Below, in pieces: positions 26,518-34,836 of a DNA stretch of 64,000 nucleotides (position 1 is its first letter; the number at the start of each line of letters is the position of its first letter). The translations under genes were made by a program, and so were the position numbers. This DNA is from Ignavibacteriota bacterium. GTDB lineage: Bacteria > Bacteroidota > Ignavibacteria > Tepidaquicellales > Tepidaquicellaceae. A model generated the notes under the pieces. That model saw only the letters and a list, made by a program, of their open reading frames with translations, ran no database searches and was not told where the DNA came from. Location: the NCBI GenBank assembly GCA_020437545.1, contig JAGQWH010000003.1:1-64000 (forward strand), written 5' to 3'.

Positions 26518-26706
26518 ATTGAAAAGGCTTCCGTGAATGAAGTCATTTCAATTTTAAAACTGTTTGGATTAAAAGTTATAAATCAATGAGGAAGTTACGT
26601 TAAATAAAGATGAATAAAGAAAAATAAGAAACAAACTTTGTTGATTCCAAATCTCAAAGAAATAGATACAGGAACCCTGAGAGCGGCTCAAAATACAATT
26701 AATTAA
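26510..26706 (+). pseudogene. hicA: hicA-like toxin remnant
   Basis: ATG 26510 reads MPRLKRLP and then a stop. A frameshift at about 26530 restores SVNEVISILKLFGLKVINQ, an in-frame stop, GSYVK, more stops, and the conserved end TLLIPNLKEIDTGTLRAAQ. These blocks match the beginning, middle and end of HicA mRNA interferase proteins (the IPNHKEIDRGTL-type tail is characteristic). The catalytic histidine region around the stop after INQ is degraded, so no active toxin can be made. Confidence 0.72.
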
Positions 26707-26721
26707 ATATTTTCAAAAGAT

Positions 26722-27456
26722 ATGAATGAAGAAAAAGATTTAAGAAGCAACCATATAACTTCTGATCCGGATTCGAAATTTACATTTTTCAAAAGTAATT
26801 TTCTCTATTCTCCATATTTTCATTACATCTTGCCGGTATTGTATTTTCTTATTATTCTATTTGTTTCTCTTACAAATAGAGCTATAGGTGATTATGGAGT
26901 TGAATCAGATTTCTATTCAGGGTATGCACCTCAGGCAAAAGAATTATTGTCAGGAAATCTTGTTATTGACCCGTTTAAAGGTCCTCTTTATTCGATCATT
27001 CTCAGTATTGTCGGATTTATTTGCGGAGAAGACTTTTACTTTGCCGGTAAAATAATAAACATATTTTCCTCAGCGATCGCATTAATTTTTGTATCAAAAT
27101 TAATTTCAACTTTACTCAACAGAGAATCGGCATTTTTTGGAACTTTGATAATTGCGGTAAACTATACGTTTCTAACTTTTACATATACTCCTGATACAGA
27201 TATGCTTTTTTTCTTATTCTACATCTCAGCTTTATATTTTATATTAAAACCTGATTTTGTAGAATTTAATAAATTTGTTTTTATAGCAGGGGTGCTTACT
27301 TCGTTTGCATATCTCACAAGATATACTGCAATATCATTGATAATCTTTGTTTCAATGTTTTTTTTAGTAAGGGTTTACAAGTGGTTTAGAATTAGAAAAA
27401 ATATACCCCCCCCCCAATATTCAAGCCAATTATATATTATTTCATACCCGTTATAA
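26722..27456 (+). CDS. GT39/ArnT-like membrane glycosyltransferase, N-terminal part (frame broken at C10)
   Basis: 244 residues in this frame. Several membrane helices (YFHYILPVLYFLIILFVSLT, LYSIILSIVGFI and others) and a first extracytoplasmic loop with GVESDFYSGYAPQAKELLSG are typical of GT-C enzymes of the GT39/ArnT type, which use a polyprenyl-phosphate sugar donor in the periplasm. The frame runs into a C10 tract at 27406-27415 and ends 13 codons later. One extra C, or two fewer, would join it to the frame ending at 28364 and give a protein of about 547 residues. It is therefore either an off-phase variable gene, a pseudogene or a sequencing error. Confidence 0.75.
   Translation: MNEEKDLRSNHITSDPDSKFTFFKSNFLYSPYFHYILPVLYFLIILFVSLTNRAIGDYGVESDFYSGYAPQAKELLSGNLVIDPFKGPLYSIILSIVGFICGEDFYFAGKIINIFSSAIALIFVSKLISTLLNRESAFFGTLIIAVNYTFLTFTYTPDTDMLFFLFYISALYFILKPDFVEFNKFVFIAGVLTSFAYLTRYTAISLIIFVSMFFLVRVYKWFRIRKNIPPPQYSSQLYIISYPL
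27406..27415 (+). repeat. Poly-C tract (C10) within a glycosyltransferase gene
   Basis: Ten consecutive C in very AT-rich DNA, in a cytoplasmic loop between predicted helices. With ten C the reading frame stops at 27456; with eight or eleven it continues as IFKPIIYYFIPVIIIIIIAW into the downstream open frame. Confidence 0.85.
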
Positions 27457-27560
27457 TAATTATTATTGCATGGGGAACAATTAGTTATAAAAAAACAGGT
27501 CATTTTTTTTACAATCAGAATTATGAGAATACTTCATATACCTTATATAAACCTGAGGGT

Positions 27561-28364
27561 ATGTCAAAGGAAGAATGGAATGATAAATATAAAGATAATT
27601 TTAAATCGATGTCAGATGTGATATTTGAAGATGCCGGAAAATTCATCAGGGTTATATTCATTAAAAATTTACCAACATATGTTAAAAAAGATATAACCAG
27701 ATTATTGCCAAAATATTTTGGAATATTTGTAATATTAGGAATAGGCTTTTTTATTATTAAATTAAAAAAAACTAGTTCATCTCAAAAATATTTTTTTCTT
27801 GCCAGCATTTTATTTTATTTGCAAATATTGTTGATCTTTTATACTGAAAGATTTTCAATTCCCTTGCTGCCTTTTTATAGTTTTATGATCTTATGGTTTT
27901 TCTCTGTTGATTTGTTTGATCGTTTCAACTTCAGAATTTCAAGTTTCAGATTATTTGGAATTTTTCTTTCAATGCTCATAGCTTACAATCTATATACATC
28001 TTATAATCAGGTGAAAGAAGAAATCAATGTCGGTCCAATGGAAATACTTTCTATAAAAGAGCAGGTTGAAAGTAACAAATACAATAATTTGTCTGGAAAA
28101 GTGATTATGAGCAGAAAACCTCATATTGCTTATTATTTAGGTATGAAATCCCAGGTTACTCCTTTTGTAAAAAATTATGATGAATATATTAATTATATCA
28201 GGGCAAATAATATTGAATATGTTTATATCAGTGAGAAAGAAGCAGAATATTTAACTGATGAAAATTTAAAACATATTCTTCTGGATTATACTAATCCTCC
28301 TGCTGATTTTGAAGTTGTTACGTTTACACTAAAACCAATTGCTATACTTTATAAATTGAAATAA
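27561..28364 (+). CDS. GT39/ArnT-like membrane glycosyltransferase, C-terminal part
   Basis: 267 residues from the first ATG of this frame, which is an internal codon of the intact gene rather than a true start; the frame is open back through the C10 tract. It contributes further helices (YFGIFVILGIGFFIIKL, YFFLASILFYLQILLIFY, FRLFGIFLSMLIAYNLY) and a soluble C-terminal region of roughly 130 residues, as in GT39 enzymes. Without the N-terminal half and its acidic first-loop residues it should have no activity. No promoter or ribosome-binding site is evident before 27561. Confidence 0.72.
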   Translation: MSKEEWNDKYKDNFKSMSDVIFEDAGKFIRVIFIKNLPTYVKKDITRLLPKYFGIFVILGIGFFIIKLKKTSSSQKYFFLASILFYLQILLIFYTERFSIPLLPFYSFMILWFFSVDLFDRFNFRISSFRLFGIFLSMLIAYNLYTSYNQVKEEINVGPMEILSIKEQVESNKYNNLSGKVIMSRKPHIAYYLGMKSQVTPFVKNYDEYINYIRANNIEYVYISEKEAEYLTDENLKHILLDYTNPPADFEVVTFTLKPIAILYKLK

Positions 28365-28504
28365 TAGATTTCAAAAACGGTCTTTTTTTTCCGAGTCTAG
28401 GGTATGCTGTTTTATCGCGAGACTCCACCATTGGATAATGCAGAGTTGTGGTTTTTGACTCAGAAGCTTATTCATTAAATGTGATTCGTATGTCAAGCTC
28501 CTGG

Positions 28505-28524
28505 ATACCCGCTTTCGCGGGTAT
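28505..28524. repeat. Palindrome ATACCCGCTTTCGCGGGTAT
   Basis: A perfect 8-bp stem with TTTC loop in the gene-free stretch 28365-28835. Very similar 'cccgctttcgcggg...atgac' words are widespread REP-like intergenic elements in diverse bacterial genomes. The same gap also holds the GC palindrome at 28736; I see no other feature in it. Confidence 0.7.
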
Positions 28525-28735
28525 GACAAAATTTGATATATTTTGAACTTATAAGTCATTCCAAAAAATCTTATCCTTTAAAGCAAATTTTCGTTTCCGC
28601 CACAACCATTCGCCAAAATTCATTCACTTCTAAAATAACTCTCAAAAAAATCCGGAAATTAAACACTTAAAAAAGTCCCTAAAAGTTCAATAACCTAAAG
28701 TGATTTTAATTTATTATTTTCCTTAGAGTCTTCGA

Positions 28736-28749
28736 TCCGCCGCGGAGGA
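28736..28749. repeat. Dispersed 14-bp GC palindrome, copy 3
   Basis: TCCGCCGCGGAGGA, one substitution from the consensus and the exact reverse complement of copy 5 (61850). It is flanked on both sides by TTCGA (28731-28735 and 28750-28754), which would fit a 5-bp target duplication. Confidence 0.75.
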
Positions 28750-28835
28750 TTCGAGGCAAAAAAGTTGGTCGCGCCACATCAAAAATGTATTACAATTTCA
28801 ACCTAATACTTTTATATTTACCGATTAAACTATCT

Positions 28836-29960
28836 ATGGCTGAAATTAAATTAAGTGAAGTAAAGTCAGACTGCAGGCACTTCCGCGGACATATTCCGTG
28901 TAAACCGAATAAACAACACGGAGTTATGTGTAATGACTGCAGCTATTATGACAAGACCGATAAGAAAATACTCATTATCAAACTGGGGGCAGCAGGTGAT
29001 GTTATCCGTACAACTCCATTACTTTATCCACTGAAAAGACAATATCCGTTTGCAAAAATATACTGGCTGACAAACTCTCCAGAATTGGTTCCTACAGGTG
29101 ACTGCGAACAACCCAAAGCTGACGAAGTACTTAAATATAATTTACAGAATGTTTCCTATATTAATGCAACTGAATTTGACGTTGTCATAAATCTTGATAA
29201 AGATTACGAAGCAATCAGTCTGATGTCAACTGTTAAATCGAAACAAAAGACCGGTTTTACCATTAAGGACGGGCACTGTTATCCTGCAGGCAAATCAGCC
29301 GAACATAAATTTCTTACAGGTATATTCGACAATGTTTCCAAAGAGAATAAACAGAATTATATATCAGAGATATTTGATATATGCGGATATGAATTCAAAG
29401 GTGAGAAATATATACTGAATGCCGATAAGAAATTTGACAAAGACTGGCCGATTAATGAAGGAAAAATGGTAGTCGGATTGAATACAGGATGCGGTGAAAG
29501 ATGGACCTCACGGTTATGGAAAAATGAATACTGGATCGAGCTGATAAATAAACTGATCAAAAACGATATTGAAGTTATACTGCTTGGCGGTCCGGGCGAA
29601 GATGAAAAAAATAAAATGCTGAATGAAGCTACCGATGCAAAATATTTCGGAGTTTATGATCTGAAAACATTTATTAACCTTATGGATAAATGTGACGCAG
29701 TCGTTACTCAGGTGACTATGAGTATGCACATTGCAATAGCTTTAGAGAAAAAATTGATATTGATGAATAATATTTTTAATCCGAATGAATTCGAACTTTA
29801 CGGAAACGGCGAGATCATTCAGCCGTCAAAAGCATGTCATTGTTTCTTTCAGCCTGTGTGCGTTAATAAAGTTTATGAATGCATGGAATTTCTGATGCCC
29901 GATGATGTTTTTAAAGCCTGCCTCAGACAACTGGCAATAGAAGAAATAAAAGCAAAATGA
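28836..29960 (+). CDS. Family 9 glycosyltransferase (heptosyltransferase-like) with N-terminal cysteine motif
   Basis: 374 residues from ATG 28836; a longer frame from 28785 adds a hydrophobic stretch and is less likely. The GT9 pattern is clear: KILIIKLGAAGDVIRTTPLLYPLKRQYP, VVGLNTGCGERWTSRLW, VILLGGPGEDEKN and VVTQVTMSMHIAIAL. Such enzymes add heptose or related sugars to lipopolysaccharide cores. Ahead of the catalytic domain is a small cysteine cluster (CRHFRGHIPC, then GVMCNDCSYYD), which could bind a metal ion. It overlaps the next glycosyltransferase gene by 4 bp (ATGA). Confidence 0.85.
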   Translation: MAEIKLSEVKSDCRHFRGHIPCKPNKQHGVMCNDCSYYDKTDKKILIIKLGAAGDVIRTTPLLYPLKRQYPFAKIYWLTNSPELVPTGDCEQPKADEVLKYNLQNVSYINATEFDVVINLDKDYEAISLMSTVKSKQKTGFTIKDGHCYPAGKSAEHKFLTGIFDNVSKENKQNYISEIFDICGYEFKGEKYILNADKKFDKDWPINEGKMVVGLNTGCGERWTSRLWKNEYWIELINKLIKNDIEVILLGGPGEDEKNKMLNEATDAKYFGVYDLKTFINLMDKCDAVVTQVTMSMHIAIALEKKLILMNNIFNPNEFELYGNGEIIQPSKACHCFFQPVCVNKVYECMEFLMPDDVFKACLRQLAIEEIKAK

Positions 29961-31111
29961 AGATCATCATAGCGGGAACGGCTTTCCCGATGCGCGGAGG
30001 AATTGCTCAGTATAATTCTCTGATGTATAAGTATTTTTCCGAAACTGATGATGTGAAGGTATATTCGTTCAAAAGACAATATCCTGAATTTCTTTTTCCC
30101 GGAAAGACACAGTTCGAACAGGGGGAACCCGCTGTTAAAATCCCGGAAGACAAAAATGTCATAAGCATAGATTCCGTTAATCCATTTAACTGGCTCTCAG
30201 CCGGAAAAAAGATAGCCGCTGAAAATCCGGATCTACTTATTTTCAAATACTGGATACCATATTTCGGACCTTGCTTCGCCGTGATATCTTACATTGTGAA
30301 AAAATTTTCCAAAACGGATACTAAGGTTCTTTACATCTGTGATAATGTGATCCCGCACGAAAAAAGATTTGGTGATAAATTTTTTACTAAGCTGGCATTC
30401 AGTCAGGGAGATTATTTTGTTGTAATGTCAAAGACAGTAGAAGAGGATCTCAAACTGTTCAGCAAAGGAAAACCCTATAAATTAATTCCGCATCCGGTTT
30501 ATAACATCTTTGGTGATAAAGTTGAAAAGCCCGAAGCAAAAGATTTTATTTTAAAAGAATATGGCATAGATCTTCAAAATGAAAAGGTCATCCTCTTTTT
30601 CGGATATATCAGGAAATACAAAGGACTGAATTATCTTATCGATGCAATGCCGGAAATTCTGAAGAAGGTAAAGCTTAAGCTGCTGGTAGTGGGCGAGTAT
30701 TACGGAGATGAGGAGAAGTACCGTGAACAGATCCGGAGTCTTGGACTGGAAGAAGACATTAAGGTCGTATCTGATTTTGTTCCGGATTCAAATGTTAAAT
30801 ATTTTTTCTCTGCATCGGATGTAGTTGTACTGCCATATTCCGATGCAACTCAGAGCGGGATAATACAAATTGCTTATCATTATGATAAACCCGTGATCGC
30901 AACTGATGTCGGAGGTTTGGCAGAAGTTGTAAGGAATAATGAAACAGGATTGATCATCGAACCAAAAAATCCGGGAGCAATTGCTAAAGCTGTAACAGAT
31001 TTTTATGATAAGGGACTTGAAGAAAAATTTACCTCCAATGCAAAAGAAGAAAAGAAAAAATATACCTGGGAGAATTTTGTAGCTTCGGTAAAAGAGCTGA
31101 TCGGCAAGTAA
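29957..31111 (+). CDS. Family 4 glycosyltransferase
   Basis: 384 residues. N-terminal GTAFPMRGGIAQYNS matches the opening of GT4 proteins; the C-terminal domain has VILFFGYIRKYKGLNYLIDA, SDFVPDSNVKYFFSASDVVVLPYSDATQSG and ATDVGGLAEVVRNNETG, with the E-x7-E type site near ATQSGI..IAYHYDKPVIATDVGG. A GT-B retaining enzyme using a nucleotide sugar, probably working with the GT9 enzyme encoded just upstream (ATGA overlap). The last codons run into the first of two long palindromes. Confidence 0.88.
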   Translation: MKIIIAGTAFPMRGGIAQYNSLMYKYFSETDDVKVYSFKRQYPEFLFPGKTQFEQGEPAVKIPEDKNVISIDSVNPFNWLSAGKKIAAENPDLLIFKYWIPYFGPCFAVISYIVKKFSKTDTKVLYICDNVIPHEKRFGDKFFTKLAFSQGDYFVVMSKTVEEDLKLFSKGKPYKLIPHPVYNIFGDKVEKPEAKDFILKEYGIDLQNEKVILFFGYIRKYKGLNYLIDAMPEILKKVKLKLLVVGEYYGDEEKYREQIRSLGLEEDIKVVSDFVPDSNVKYFFSASDVVVLPYSDATQSGIIQIAYHYDKPVIATDVGGLAEVVRNNETGLIIEPKNPGAIAKAVTDFYDKGLEEKFTSNAKEEKKKYTWENFVASVKELIGK

Positions 31112-31170
31112 TGGACGCATATATGCGTCCATTAGCTGACTGCAAGTTGTGGACGCATATATGCGTCCAC
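31109..31170. repeat. Two tandem copies of a long perfect palindrome
   Basis: TGGACGCATATATGCGTCCA occurs at 31112-31131 and 31150-31169. The first copy extends to a 26-bp perfect palindrome (31109-31134) whose left end is the TAA stop of the GT4 gene; the second extends to 22 bp (31149-31170). GCAAGT precedes both, so this is a 38-bp tandem duplication. Either copy would form a strong hairpin in RNA. Confidence 0.9.
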
Positions 31171-31195
31171 TACATTTAAAAAAAAATAAAAATAA

Positions 31196-31663
31196 ATGAA
31201 AGATCATTTCAAAAACATTTTTAAATATGACGCCTGGGCAAATGCTGAGATTGTGAACTGTCTGGCGCAGATGGACACTCCTCCTCAGAAAGCGATCTCG
31301 TTAATGTCGCATATCATAAATGCGCAGGTCCTCTGGCTGAGCAGGATAACTAACGTTGCCACCGACGTAAAGGTGTGGCAGGATTATGACAAAAATGAAC
31401 TTCCGGATAAACTTAAAGAATCTTCAAAAAATCTTATTGAATTTATCAATACCCTTGATCAGGAAGGTCTTAAAAAAGTTATCACATATACCAATACAAA
31501 AGGTGAGAAGTTTGAATCAGCACTGACAGACATTCTCAATCAGCTTTCGCATCATTCAGCCTATCACAGAGGTCAGATAGCCATGCTTATAAAACCTTTA
31601 GTCGGCGAATTGCCAATCACAGATTACATACATTTTGCAAGAAAAATTAAAAATCAAAATTAG
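31196..31663 (+). CDS. DinB family protein
   Basis: 155 residues, four-helix-bundle type. The family's metal-binding histidines are visible: H39 (LMSHIINAQ), and H120 and H124 in LSHHSAYHRGQI. DinB/YfiT-like proteins include thiol S-transferases using bacillithiol or similar thiols, and many members of unknown activity. It is the first gene of a compact run with the DUF5996 gene (11 bp later) and adenine deaminase. Confidence 0.85.
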   Translation: MKDHFKNIFKYDAWANAEIVNCLAQMDTPPQKAISLMSHIINAQVLWLSRITNVATDVKVWQDYDKNELPDKLKESSKNLIEFINTLDQEGLKKVITYTNTKGEKFESALTDILNQLSHHSAYHRGQIAMLIKPLVGELPITDYIHFARKIKNQN

Positions 31664-31674
31664 CAGAGGAAACT

Positions 31675-32598
31675 ATGACTCAAATTAAAAACCAATGGCA
31701 CCCATTACCATATAATGAATGGAAAGAGACACTTGATACACTTCATTTATTCACACAGATAATCGGAAAGATACGGCTTGCCTTAATGCCAATGCAGGTA
31801 GAATGGGCTCAGATCCCGTTTGCCCTCACTTCAAGAGGGATCACTTCTGACAGAATGCCTGTTAGTTTCGGATCGATCGATATTACGTTTGATTTCATTT
31901 CACATGAGATTTTCTTCAAAGGCAGTAACGGAAATTCGATTTCATTTTCACTGAAGGGTTTAAGTGTGGCTGCGTTTTATAAAAAAGTGTTTGATACATT
32001 AAAAGAGTTCGGGATAGAACCGGAAATAAACCCAATGTCGGTTGAAATGAAAGTCCCTGTGAAAATGGATACGGATGAGATCCATAAAACATATGATGAA
32101 CAAGCAGTCAGAAAATGGTGGGAAGTTCAGATATTGACCGGAAATGTTTTTAATGAATTCAGAAGCAGGTATTCAGGTAAAATGTCACCTGTGAATTTCT
32201 GGTGGGGAAGTTTTGATCTTTCGATAACTTTCTTCTACGGTGGTCAGATTAAAACTCAACCCGGCATGGATCTGCTTTACAGAGTTGCTATGGATACAAA
32301 TCAGATAACGATCGGCTTCTGGCCGGGAAGTGAAGATTTCCCCGAACCTGCTTTTTTCGGATATGCATATCCGAAACCGGATGGATATGAAAAATCCGGT
32401 ATTAATCCTGAAGAGGCATTCTGGTCTGATGAAAAAGGAGAGTTCTTTCTCAAATACAGTGACATGATAAAAACCTCTGATCCTGTAAAGACGCTTAAGG
32501 ATTTTTGTGAAAGTATTTATTGCACAGGAATAAAAATGTCTGGATGGGACTCAGATAGCCTTGAATACAAACCGCCGATCGAAAAACCCAAAATTTAA
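31675..32598 (+). CDS. DUF5996 family protein
   Basis: 307 residues. The conserved opening WHPLPYNEWKETLDTLHLFTQIIGKIRL and the segments EWAQIPFALTSRGITSD and SPVNFWWGSFDLSITFFYGG, TIGFWPGSEDFPEPAFFGYAYP are typical of DUF5996. Cytoplasmic with no known activity. It lies 11 bp after DinB and 13 bp before adenine deaminase. Confidence 0.8.
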   Translation: MTQIKNQWHPLPYNEWKETLDTLHLFTQIIGKIRLALMPMQVEWAQIPFALTSRGITSDRMPVSFGSIDITFDFISHEIFFKGSNGNSISFSLKGLSVAAFYKKVFDTLKEFGIEPEINPMSVEMKVPVKMDTDEIHKTYDEQAVRKWWEVQILTGNVFNEFRSRYSGKMSPVNFWWGSFDLSITFFYGGQIKTQPGMDLLYRVAMDTNQITIGFWPGSEDFPEPAFFGYAYPKPDGYEKSGINPEEAFWSDEKGEFFLKYSDMIKTSDPVKTLKDFCESIYCTGIKMSGWDSDSLEYKPPIEKPKI

Positions 32599-32611
32599 TT
32601 AAGTTTTAAAA

Positions 32612-34252
32612 ATGAAAAATAATTCTTTTGAAATATCGGGGAACATTGTTGATATAAAGAATAAAAGGATCTTTCCCGGAACAGTGACTGTAAAAGATTC
32701 AAAGATTTTTAAGATCGAAGAGAACAAGAATGAATATGATAATTATATTATGCCGGGATTCATTGATGCTCATGTGCATGTGGAGAGTTCGATGCTGATA
32801 CCTTCGGAGTTTGCGCGGATGGCTGTTGTTCACGGAACGGTTTCAACCGTTTCTGACCCGCATGAGATCGCTAATGTCCTTGGGATGGAAGGCATCAGAT
32901 ATATGATCCGCAATGGTAATAAGGTGCCGTTTAAATTTTATTTCGGGGCTCCTTCATGTGTACCTGCTACAACTTTTGAAACTGCCGGAGCTGAGATCAC
33001 TGCCGGAAATATTAAAGAGCTGTTTGAAAAGGACGGTCTTCATTATCTGAGTGAGATGATGAATTATCCGGGTGTGCTTTTTGATGATCCGGTTGTAATT
33101 GAAAAAATAAAGATCGCCAAAGAACATAACAGACCTGTCGACGGACACGCTCCGGGTCTTATGGGTGAAAATGCGGCGAAGTATATTTCGCACGGCATCT
33201 CAACAGATCACGAGTGTTTTACTCTGAATGAAGCGCTTGATAAACTAAGCAAAGGAATGAAAATAATTATCCGTGAAGGATCTGCTGCCAAAAATTATGA
33301 AGCACTTCATACGATTATCAAAGACCATTCAGATAATGTAATGTTCTGCAGTGACGACAAACATCCCAATGATCTCGTCGAAGGTCAGATCGACAGAATT
33401 GTTGCCAGGTCAGTATCGCTTGGTTATGATCTTTTTGATGTGTTGAAATGCGCATGCATCAATCCTGTTGAGCATTATAAACTTCACACAGGTATTTTAA
33501 GAGAAGGAGATGATGCGGATTTTATAGTGGTCAAAGATCTTAAAGAGTTTAAAGTTGAAAAGACATTTATAAATGGTGAACCGGTTGCGGAAAATGGAAA
33601 GAGTAACATTGAAAGAGTTGATGAAGAGATCATCAATCATTTTAATACATCAATGAAATCGCCATCTGAATTTGAAATAAACTCAAAAGGAGGTCTTGTA
33701 GATATAAGAGTGATAGAATCTCTTGACGGTCAGCTTATTACCGGCGAACTTCATCTTCCTGCAAAAATTCATAACGGTAAAATCATCTCAGATCCGGATA
33801 ATGATATTCTGAAAATTGCAGTCGTAGAGAGATATACTAACAGCAAACCTGCCATCGCTTTTATAAAAAATTTCGGATTAACCAAAGGAGCAATTGCTTC
33901 CTGTGTAGCTCATGATTCTCATAATATAATTGCAGTCGGTGTTACGGATGAGGATATCTGTAATGCAGTTAATGCAATCATCGAAAACAAAGGCGGCATA
34001 AGCGTTTCGTCAGGCGGAGTAACGGAGAGTCTTCCTTTGCCAGTTGCAGGGATCATGACGAATGAAGACGGATACATAACTGCCGAAAAATACACATCGA
34101 TTGATAAAGCCGCAAAAGATCTCGGTTCGGAACTTAATGCTCCTTTCATGACTTTGTCCTTCATGGCTTTGCTTGTAATACCCCAGCTGAAGCTAAGTGA
34201 TAAAGGGCTTTTTGACGGAAGCAAATTTGAATTTGCAGATCTTATGCTTTAA
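32612..34252 (+). CDS. ade: Adenine deaminase
   Basis: 546 residues. The amidohydrolase metal site is seen in [15 protein letters not shown], followed by [32 protein letters not shown] and [11 protein letters not shown]; the C-terminal half has [30 protein letters not shown] and [16 protein letters not shown]. This is the standard Ade layout and length. It converts adenine to hypoxanthine and ammonia in purine salvage, with Mn2+ or Fe2+ as metal. It is the last gene of the DinB-DUF5996-ade run. Confidence 0.93.
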   Translation: MKNNSFEISGNIVDIKNKRIFPGTVTVKDSKIFKIEENKNEYDNYIMPGFIDAHVHVESSMLIPSEFARMAVVHGTVSTVSDPHEIANVLGMEGIRYMIRNGNKVPFKFYFGAPSCVPATTFETAGAEITAGNIKELFEKDGLHYLSEMMNYPGVLFDDPVVIEKIKIAKEHNRPVDGHAPGLMGENAAKYISHGISTDHECFTLNEALDKLSKGMKIIIREGSAAKNYEALHTIIKDHSDNVMFCSDDKHPNDLVEGQIDRIVARSVSLGYDLFDVLKCACINPVEHYKLHTGILREGDDADFIVVKDLKEFKVEKTFINGEPVAENGKSNIERVDEEIINHFNTSMKSPSEFEINSKGGLVDIRVIESLDGQLITGELHLPAKIHNGKIISDPDNDILKIAVVERYTNSKPAIAFIKNFGLTKGAIASCVAHDSHNIIAVGVTDEDICNAVNAIIENKGGISVSSGGVTESLPLPVAGIMTNEDGYITAEKYTSIDKAAKDLGSELNAPFMTLSFMALLVIPQLKLSDKGLFDGSKFEFADLML

Positions 34253-34347
34253 TAAATATTTTTCATTCCTACATTTCCGTAAAGAATGATTCTTGCAATT
34301 GTAGATTAGTATTTCTAATTTAACCTAAATTAAAAAACAATTTACAA

Positions 34348-34836
34348 ATGCAAATGAATCATTTTTTCCATTCAAAACTATATTTAAATAACGGGACCGG
34401 AGTTGTAAGATTTTTACTGATACTTGCTTTGATCTCATTCCCTCTCATATCTTCCGATTGCAATAATTTACTGAATAACGAAGAACCGGCACCGGAAAAA
34501 TTTGTCGGTAACTGGACTCTTGTAGAACAGACAGGTGCTCTTCAGGACATTTGTCCTCAGGAGAAAGTCGTATTCAGGGCAGATGGAGTTGCGGAGCTTA
34601 CCTGTCCGGAAGGTCAGCCGATACTCAGAGTTTATTCGGTATCCGGCACTGAACTTTTTTATGACCAGACCTCTCTTCAGTATGAATATGAATTTGATAA
34701 CAATGATCAGAAACTCAATCTTTACGGAGTAAATGTATCAAGAAATTTATTCTATGAAAAAATTGCAACCGATAACATTGGCAATGATAAAAGATCAGTT
34801 ACAAAGCAGAATAATTCCTCGGAGGCAGTAAAATGA
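34348..34836 (+). CDS. Small exported lipocalin-like protein, coupled to a metalloprotease gene
   Basis: 162 residues. Residues 21-37 are hydrophobic (RFLLILALISFPLISSD) before Cys38; the aspartate directly before the cysteine is unusual for a lipobox, so lipid attachment is uncertain. KFVGNWTLVEQTG and FRADGVAELTCPEGQP resemble lipocalin-like or META-type small beta folds. Its TGA overlaps the protease ATG (34833-34836), so the two are made together; such partners can be inhibitors or folding helpers, but that is inference. Confidence 0.6.
   Translation: MQMNHFFHSKLYLNNGTGVVRFLLILALISFPLISSDCNNLLNNEEPAPEKFVGNWTLVEQTGALQDICPQEKVVFRADGVAELTCPEGQPILRVYSVSGTELFYDQTSLQYEYEFDNNDQKLNLYGVNVSRNLFYEKIATDNIGNDKRSVTKQNNSSEAVK

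Noticed and set aside
28785-28835. Upstream start for the GT9 gene
   Set aside because: The extra 17 residues are a low-complexity hydrophobic stretch not expected in GT9 proteins; the ATG at 28836 leads directly into the cysteine motif.
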